From contig CAYLME010000032.1 of the NCBI GenBank assembly GCA_964384585.1, positions 1 to 26,247 of the forward strand: a stretch of 26,247 nt of DNA, given 5' to 3'. The stretch comes from DASTYK01 sp964384585. GTDB lineage: Bacteria; Gemmatimonadota; Gemmatimonadetes; Longimicrobiales; RSA9. This document shows, in pieces, positions 22,241 through 26,247 of the stretch (its first letter is position 1; each line of letters opens with the position of its first letter). The position numbers were made by a program, and so were the translations under genes. A model generated the notes under the pieces. The model ran no database searches. It was not told the DNA's origin and saw only the letters and a program-made list of their open reading frames with translations.

Positions 22241-23210
22241 CGAGCACGGGCAGCACCTCACCGCTGATATAGCTGGACATGGAGGGCGCGGCGAGGAAGA
22301 CGTAGGCGGGTGCGAGCTCATCGGGCTGGGCGGGTCGCCCCATGGGGGTGGACGCGCCGAACTCGGGAACCTTGCTGGCCGGGATGTCCGCCGGGTTGAG
22401 AGGCGTCCATACGGGTCCGGGCGCCACTGCGTTCACGCGGATGCCTCTGTCGATGACGTTCGCGGCGAGCGACTTGGTGAACGCGTGGATTGCGCCTTTC
22501 GTCGAGGCATAATCGATCAGCGATCCCTCGCCCTCGAGACCCGTGATGGAGCCGGAGTTGATGATGACGGCGCCGTCCTTCATCTCGCGCAGTGCGGCGC
22601 GTGCCATGTAGAAGTAGCCGTAGATGTTGGTACGGAAGGTCATGTCGATCTGCTCGTCGGTCAGGTCCTCGAGTCGTTCCTGATGCTGCTGGTAGGCAGC
22701 ATTGTTGACGAGGATGTCGAGATGGCCATAGGCGTCGACGGTCTGCTCGACGGCGGCATCGCAGAAAGCTGAATCACGGACGTCGCCTGGAATCAGCAGG
22801 CAGCGTCGTCCCTCGGCTTCCACTGCCCGGCGGGTCTCTTCCGCGTCGCTGTCCTCGCTCAGGTACACGATCGCGACGTCTGCGCCTTCGCGGGCGTACA
22901 GCACGGCGACCGCCCGGCCGATGCCCGAGTCACCGCCCGTGATGAGCGCTACCTGGTCCTGAAGCTTACCGGAGCCGCGGTAGGTCGGCGCCATGTACTC
23001 CGGTCGCGGCTTCAAGTCGGACTCGAGGCCGGGTTTCTCGAGATGCTGGCGCGGCATCTTTGGTTCGGGCAGGTCCCGATCGCGTGGCTGGACGACCTTG
23101 CCGTCCTGTCCCTTCTTCTTCGCCTTCGCCGCGCGACGGCGCCGCTCCTGGTCGTCCTGGAGTGTACGCTGCTCCGCTGCGGTCCGCTTCGCCTGCGCCT
23201 TCGATGCCAC
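22218..23210 (-). CDS. Short-chain dehydrogenase/reductase, YghA/general-stress type, with basic N-terminal extension
   Basis: NAD(P)-dependent oxidoreductase of 330 aa. The Rossmann domain (from about 83) shows TGGDSGIGRAVA (cofactor loop 91-102), DILVNNAA (165-172), catalytic Ser in INSGSITG (219-221) and YASTK (Tyr234, Lys238). The segment KPGLESDLKPRPEYMAPTYRGSGKL (59-83) is the N-terminal arm typical of the YghA / general-stress-protein-39 branch, whose members reduce aldehydes or sugars. Before it lies an unusual Lys/Arg/Gln-rich tail (residues 1-45) that looks disordered and could bind nucleic acid or the membrane. I chose the GTG at 23210 because AGGAG lies 7 nt upstream; no ATG fits. 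Divergent from the membrane/PRC-barrel operon. The last codons are duplicated downstream. Confidence 0.9.
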   Translation of the reverse strand: MASKAQAKRTAAEQRTLQDDQERRRRAAKAKKKGQDGKVVQPRDRDLPEPKMPRQHLEKPGLESDLKPRPEYMAPTYRGSGKLQDQVALITGGDSGIGRAVAVLYAREGADVAIVYLSEDSDAEETRRAVEAEGRRCLLIPGDVRDSAFCDAAVEQTVDAYGHLDILVNNAAYQQHQERLEDLTDEQIDMTFRTNIYGYFYMARAALREMKDGAVIINSGSITGLEGEGSLIDYASTKGAIHAFTKSLAANVIDRGIRVNAVAPGPVWTPLNPADIPASKVPEFGASTPMGRPAQPDELAPAYVFLAAPSMSSYISGEVLPVLGGQPIAG

Positions 23211-23406
23211 GCCCGTGCTCCTGCCCGTGTGATCCACTGCGCGTCGTGCGCGCGCTCGATGGGGACGAAGTGGCAATCCGCATGCCCTGCAGCGACATCC
23301 GGCATGCATCAGAGGCTCACAGGTGAGTCGTGCTGGCTTCCGGATTGCATTGGACCACGAGCGGAAGCCGCGCCCGACGCGCGGCCCTGCCCCGGAAGAG
23401 GTGGAT

Positions 23407-23604
23407 ATGGCGGAGATCCATGTAGAGCGGAAACAGGGATCGTCGATGAAGTGGGTCTGGGTGCTGGTGCTGCTAATCGTGCTGGCGCTCATCGGCTGGT
23501 GGCTGTGGCAGAGCGGAATGCTGGGCGGCACGCAGGCGGACACTGCGCGCACGCCGCTCGACACGATCTCGATGCTGCAATCATCCGCAGTCCTGAACTG
23601 GTAG
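23407..23604 (+). CDS. Small single-pass membrane protein
   Basis: A 65-aa protein: a short charged N-terminus (MAEIHVERKQGSS), one very hydrophobic Trp-rich membrane helix (residues about 15-37, WVWVLVLLIVLALIGWWLW), then a 28-residue polar tail (TQADTARTPLDTISMLQSS). Topology would place the tail outside the cytoplasm if the Lys/Arg side stays in. GAGG lies 5 nt before the ATG. It precedes the PRC-barrel gene by 9 nt and is surely co-transcribed. A GGCTTCCG/CGGAAGCC hairpin (23335-23369) lies in the leader. No family assigned; its partner suggests a membrane-associated stress function. Confidence 0.75.
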   Translation: MAEIHVERKQGSSMKWVWVLVLLIVLALIGWWLWQSGMLGGTQADTARTPLDTISMLQSSAVLNW

Positions 23605-23613
23605 GAGGATCCC

Positions 23614-24255
23614 ATGGCGAGAGACGAACGCGCGCGGCGCGATGCGGCCGGCGTCGGAGCGGACCCGGAATTCAGTCGGCGTCTCTATTCGATCGATGAC
23701 CTGAAAGACTACCGCATTGCATCCGGTGAACCGGATGTGCGCGGCTGGGCGGTACGCACGCTGAACGGGCGCGAGGTCGGCGAGGTCGATGACCTGCTGG
23801 TCGATCCGGCACGTGGTGAAGTCGTCATGCTCGAGGTGGACCTGGATCGCAGTGGCCGCCATGTCAGCGTGCCGCTTCGGTCGGTACAGCTGGACCGCGA
23901 TGAGAAGCATGTCATCGTGGATAGTGGTGATATCGCGGGCACCGGCGAAGAAGTGTTCGATACACGCGCACGGGACCGCATGACGGACGAGGACCGTCGT
24001 CACATGGACGAGGACATCCGCGACGCGCGCACGCGCGACGTTCGCTATGGCTTCGCAGATCGTGGCGAGCGTCGTGATCGTATCGAGGAAGAGCGCCTCG
24101 ATCGCGAGGTGCGTGCGAGCGAGGCGGAACTCGCGGAGCGTGCGAGTGAAGTCGACGCCGACATCGATCACAAGGACGCACGTGTCGTGGAAGAGGTAGT
24201 GGTACGGCGTCGCGTGATCGACCCCGATGCGGTGGAAAAGGACCGGCTGGAGTAG
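23614..24255 (+). CDS. PRC-barrel domain protein with charged C-terminal region
   Basis: A 213-aa cytoplasmic protein. Residues about 22-100 form a PRC-barrel: LYSIDDLKDYRIASGEPDVRGWAVRTLNGREVGEVDDLLVDPARGEVVMLEV, the Gly-x-x-Val-G-x-V-x-D-hydrophobic pattern of the family, here followed by HVSVPLRSVQLD. The rest is very rich in Asp, Glu and Arg (DRMTDEDRRHMDEDIRD..., later EEERLDREVRASEAELAERASE), probably a helical or disordered tail, ending in VVEEVVVRRRVIDP, reminiscent of but not clearly the YsnF/DUF2382 stress domain. PRC-barrels often act as docking modules in stress or photosynthetic reaction-centre assembly. GGAGG lies 5-6 nt before the ATG. Second gene of the operon starting at 23407. 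Confidence 0.85.
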   Translation: MARDERARRDAAGVGADPEFSRRLYSIDDLKDYRIASGEPDVRGWAVRTLNGREVGEVDDLLVDPARGEVVMLEVDLDRSGRHVSVPLRSVQLDRDEKHVIVDSGDIAGTGEEVFDTRARDRMTDEDRRHMDEDIRDARTRDVRYGFADRGERRDRIEEERLDREVRASEAELAERASEVDADIDHKDARVVEEVVVRRRVIDPDAVEKDRLE

Positions 24256-24277
24256 CTGATCCCACGTGCGACGCCGT

Positions 24278-24311
24278 GACGCAAACGCGCGTTTCGTCGC
24301 ATGCTGCGACG
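24278..24311 (+). terminator. Overlapping hairpins after the PRC-barrel gene
   Basis: Two hairpins compete: GACG-c-AAACGC with GCGTTT-CGTC (24278-24298), and CGTCGCA with TGCGACG around a TGC loop (24295-24311). They share the CGTC segment. They start 22 nt after the stop codon. No strong T run follows, so termination efficiency is uncertain. Confidence 0.45.
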
Positions 24312-24355
24312 TCATGCCGGTGCCGTGACCTGGCGTACTCGCATGCGTCTTCAGT

Positions 24356-24411
24356 CGAGTGGAAATGTGGCAAACCCTGGTGAAAACTCGCGGGGCAATC
24401 ACCCGCAGAGT
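24356..24411 (+). promoter_or_regulatory. Leader with two alternative stems before the zinc-protein/ku1 genes
   Basis: ACTCGCGGG (24386-24394) pairs with CCCGC-A-GAGT (24402-24411) in a 9-bp stem with one bulge and a 7-nt loop. The same ACTCG can instead pair with CGAGT at 24356-24360, enclosing a loop containing GGCAAACC. The two are mutually exclusive, and the first would cover GAGTGG, the only purine-rich stretch before the start at 24427. This is a possible translational switch, inferred by eye. Confidence 0.35.
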
Positions 24412-24426
24412 GGCAGCTCGCGCGTG

Positions 24427-24603
24427 ATGCAGGACCGCTGGTGGCTGGACCACGGTGAGGAGTCCTGCGAGCACTGCCTGCAACGGTACGCATACGAGAT
24501 CGAGGTGCGGTGCGGCGCATGCGACGCACCGCTCCGTCACCAATGCGCAGTCGAGGTACGTGCGACGCGTACGGTGTACTGTCCCGGCTGCGAGGAGGAG
24601 TGA
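24427..24603 (+). CDS. Miniature cross-brace zinc protein directly upstream of ku1
   Basis: A 58-aa protein with four metal-ligand pairs in order: CEHC (14,17), CGAC (29,32), HQC (38,40) and CPGC (52,55). This spacing is that of a cross-brace (RING/FYVE/treble-clef-like) fold binding two zinc ions, or of two stacked zinc ribbons. Its stop TGA is immediately followed by the ATG of ku1, and its last codons (GAGGAGGAG) are the ku1 ribosome site, so the two are translationally linked. A Trp-rich N-terminus (MQDRWWLDHGEE) precedes the first Cys. Its own start is less certain: ATG at 24427 or GTG at 24424, with longer in-frame starts at 24343 and 24301. I know of no named family; a role with Ku in end joining is an inference from position alone. 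Confidence 0.7.
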   Translation: MQDRWWLDHGEESCEHCLQRYAYEIEVRCGACDAPLRHQCAVEVRATRTVYCPGCEEE

Positions 24604-25377
24604 ATGGCCGCGCGCGCGATATGGAAAGGCGTACTGGCACTCGGCTCGACCGAGGTGCCGGTCAAGCTTTACAGCGCGGTCGAGCCGCGGAAGGTCAGCT
24701 TCCGGCTGCTGCACGAGAGCGATCGCGAGCCGTTGAAACAGCGGATGGTCGATCCGGAGTCGGACGAAGTCGTGGAGTACAGGGAAGCACTGCGCGGCTA
24801 TCCGACGGACGACGGTCGCGTCGTGATCCTGGACGCAGAAGAGCTCGACGCGCTGGAGCCGGAGCCATCGCGTGACATCGAGATGACGCGCTTCGTGCCG
24901 GCAGGTGCTGTGGATCCGCAGTGGTATGACAGACCGTACTGGCTGGGACCTGACGGCAGCACTGACGACTACTTCGCGCTGACGGCCGCACTCGAGGAGA
25001 GCGGACGCGTCGGCATCGCGAAGTGGGTGATGCGCAAGAAGGACTACATCGGTGCACTGCGCGTCGAAGACGGCTACCTGATGCTGGTCACGCTGCGGCA
25101 CGCCGGCGAGGTAGTGAGTGCGGATGCACTGCAACCGCCGGGCGGGCGCGCACTCGATGCGCGCGAGCTGAAGATGGCGTCGCAGCTCGTAGAGGCACTC
25201 GCGGGTGAGTTCGAGCCGGAACAGTATCGCGACGAGTACGCAGCGCGGGTAATGGAACTGGTCGAGGCAAAGGCGAAGGGCAGAAAGCTGCCGAAGAAGC
25301 GGGCGCGCCGGAAGACGGCCGATGTCTCGCTGGCGGACGCGCTGGAGAAGAGTCTGAAGGCAGCGCGCGCGGCGTGA
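24604..25377 (+). CDS. ku: Bacterial Ku protein (NHEJ DNA end-binding), first copy
   Basis: Ku binds double-strand DNA ends as a ring-shaped dimer and recruits ligase LigD in bacterial non-homologous end joining. The 257-aa sequence has the normal core: AARAIWKGVLALGSTEVPVKLYSAVEPRKVSFRLLH, then KQRMVDPESDEVVEY (the position of the usual zinc-less bridge strand), ALEPEPSRDIEMTRFVPAGAVDPQWYDRPYWLGPD, and GIAKWVMRKKDYIGALRVEDGYLMLVTLRHAGEV. The C-terminus is Lys/Arg-rich (KAKGRKLPKKRARRKTADVS) like the DNA- and LigD-interacting tails of longer Ku proteins. It is translationally coupled to the zinc protein upstream. The second Ku gene follows after a G-rich 119-nt spacer. Confidence 0.95.
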   Translation: MAARAIWKGVLALGSTEVPVKLYSAVEPRKVSFRLLHESDREPLKQRMVDPESDEVVEYREALRGYPTDDGRVVILDAEELDALEPEPSRDIEMTRFVPAGAVDPQWYDRPYWLGPDGSTDDYFALTAALEESGRVGIAKWVMRKKDYIGALRVEDGYLMLVTLRHAGEVVSADALQPPGGRALDARELKMASQLVEALAGEFEPEQYRDEYAARVMELVEAKAKGRKLPKKRARRKTADVSLADALEKSLKAARAA

Positions 25378-25384
25378 CACGGCT

Positions 25385-25495
25385 TTGAACGGCGGGTGTG
25401 GGTGAGGGTGGAGGTGGCGCGCTTCGCGCTGGGTGGGGAAGAGGCGGGGAAGAGGCGGGTGGGGGCTGCATCATGGCGGGGTAGGAAGGCGGGTT
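25385..25495. repeat. G-rich repeat tract between the two ku genes
   Basis: The 119-nt spacer is dense in GGG runs: GGCGGGTGTGGGTGAGGGTG near the start, then GGGTGGGGAAGAGGCGGGGAAG with a second GAAGAGGCGGG copy at 25449-25459. Four or more G runs within short distance could fold as G-quadruplexes in the plus strand. TTGAACGGCGGGTG (25385-25398) is identical to 12938-12951 in the heptamer array, so this is probably a second, more decayed member of the same repeat family. Confidence 0.7.
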
Positions 25496-25496
25496 T

Positions 25497-26247
25497 ATGG
25501 CAGAGGATCAGGATCAGGAGCTGGAACCGACGGAGGGTGAGGGGCGGCTGCGGCCGTTCTGGTCGGGGACGATCAGCTTTGGACTGGTGAGTGTGCCAGT
25601 CGATCTGTATCCGGCGAACCGGTCGAAGCGTGTGTCGTTGCGGATGCTGTCGCCGGAGGGGGTGCCGCTGGCACGGCGGTACTATGACGAGCGGCATGAT
25701 CGCGAGATCGAGCGTGACGAGATCGTGCGCGGGTTCGAGACGGACGAGGGCGAGATGGTGCTCGTCACGGACGCGGAACTGGAAGCCCTCGAGCCGGACA
25801 GGACGCGCGACATCGATCTGCGTCGTTTCGTGCCGGCCGGATCGATCGATGCGCGCTATTTCAACCGCGGCTATTTCCTGGCACCGTCGGGTGAGTCGAC
25901 GAAGGCCTATCGACTGCTAGCAGCGGTGATGGAGGAAACGGAGCGGGCGGGGATCGCGACGTTCGTAATGCGCGGCAAGGAGTACCTGGTAGCGATCTTT
26001 GCGGAAAACGGGATCATGCATGCGCAGACGCTGCGCTTCGCAGACGAGCTCCGCACGCCGGATGATGTCGGTCTCCCGGAACCGCGCAAGGCAAAGGCCG
26101 CGGACGTGAAGAAGTTCGCGCGCGCAATCGGTCGTCTGAAGAAGCAGTCACTCGCGGAGACGGAACTGCGCGACGAATGGGCGGAGCGCCTGTTGAAGCT
26201 GGTGGCGCGGAAGGCGAAGAAGGGTGAAGACACGGTCGATCTGCCGG
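25497..26247 (+). CDS. ku: Second Ku protein (3' truncated by window edge)
   Basis: A second Ku-family protein, open from the ATG at 25497 to the end of the window (250 codons, no stop). After an acidic N-terminal extension (MAEDQDQELEPTEGEGRL) it shows the core RPFWSGTISFGLVSVPVDLYPANRSKRVSLRML, LEPDRTRDIDLRRFVPAGSIDARYFNRGYFLAP and GIATFVMRGKEYLVAIFAENGIMHAQTLRF. These align with the first Ku (VPAGxxDxxxxxRxYxLxP; GIAxxVMRxKxY) but identity is modest, so it is an old paralogue. Tandem ku genes elsewhere can form heterodimers. GGAAGG lies upstream of the ATG. The C-terminus and any ligD gene lie outside the window. Confidence 0.93.
   Translation, partial: MAEDQDQELEPTEGEGRLRPFWSGTISFGLVSVPVDLYPANRSKRVSLRMLSPEGVPLARRYYDERHDREIERDEIVRGFETDEGEMVLVTDAELEALEPDRTRDIDLRRFVPAGSIDARYFNRGYFLAPSGESTKAYRLLAAVMEETERAGIATFVMRGKEYLVAIFAENGIMHAQTLRFADELRTPDDVGLPEPRKAKAADVKKFARAIGRLKKQSLAETELRDEWAERLLKLVARKAKKGEDTVDLP

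Noticed and set aside
22019..22772. Plus-strand frame with a TTG start and a GGAGG site, containing repeated HIDVSQLAG
   Set aside because: It runs antisense through the conserved core of the SDR gene; the repeated peptide only reflects the 39-bp DNA duplication.
24371..24411. Possible cyclic-di-GMP-I riboswitch, suggested by GGCAAACC and GAAAA
   Set aside because: The helix that should enclose the GAAA loop does not form, and the conserved downstream ACGCAAAGCC and GGUAGGUAGC-type segments are missing.
23581..25380. 599-residue open frame antisense to the PRC-barrel, zinc-protein and ku1 genes
   Set aside because: Spans three convincing plus-strand genes; no recognisable domain.

Overview
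The window is a high-GC bacterial chromosome segment, most simply read as a Gemmatimonadota-type genome. That is an inference from the mix of genes (type III glutamine synthetase, PorV/PorQ-type barrel protein, SdpR/SdpI pair, M16 zinc protease, twin Ku genes), from the GC-rich codon use, and from long antisense shadow reading frames over most genes. I see no tRNA, rRNA, CRISPR array, insertion sequence, integrase or phage gene. The segment looks like ordinary chromosome with unusually repeat-rich and hairpin-rich intergenic regions.

Layout. 1-1591: the 3' end of a NarL/LuxR response regulator, an inverted-repeat element, and a tandem universal stress protein. 1592-4521: a small membrane-anchored protein, an SdpR-like ArsR repressor with its coupled SdpI membrane protein behind a perfect 13-bp palindrome, a PilZ protein and a DinB-like protein. 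4554-9570: a secreted two-domain M16 protease divergent from an alpha/beta-hydrolase lipoprotein. 9571-9826: a gene-free convergent gap packed with tandem hairpins. 9824-13378: a PorV/PorQ-like barrel, a secreted alpha/beta hydrolase whose leader copies the sdpR operator, an unrecognised helical protein, a G-rich heptamer array and a small flavin split-barrel protein. 13551-17367: a hairpin leader, type III glutamine synthetase and an NhaC-like antiporter. 17501-21636: an L,D-transpeptidase lipoprotein, a COG3650-like lipoprotein, a secreted basic protein with a textbook terminator, an NmrA-like protein and an HD-GYP phosphodiesterase. 21743-26247: a 59-aa protein, a YghA-type short-chain dehydrogenase, a small membrane protein with a PRC-barrel protein, then a 58-aa cross-brace zinc protein directly abutting ku1, followed by a second ku that runs off the end.

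How it fits together. The window is rich in envelope and stress functions: universal stress protein, general-stress-type SDR, PRC-barrel protein, L,D-transpeptidase, and NHEJ by a probable Ku heterodimer. Cyclic-di-GMP signalling is represented by one receptor (PilZ) and one degrading enzyme (HD-GYP). The most promising undescribed items are: a regulon implied by matching TTAGA-N6-TCTAA operators 8.5 kb apart; the tandem two-hairpin units at 9598-9802, which may be a structured RNA with its own promoter; the zinc protein tied to ku1; and the TCGTACATC dyad leader before glutamine synthetase.
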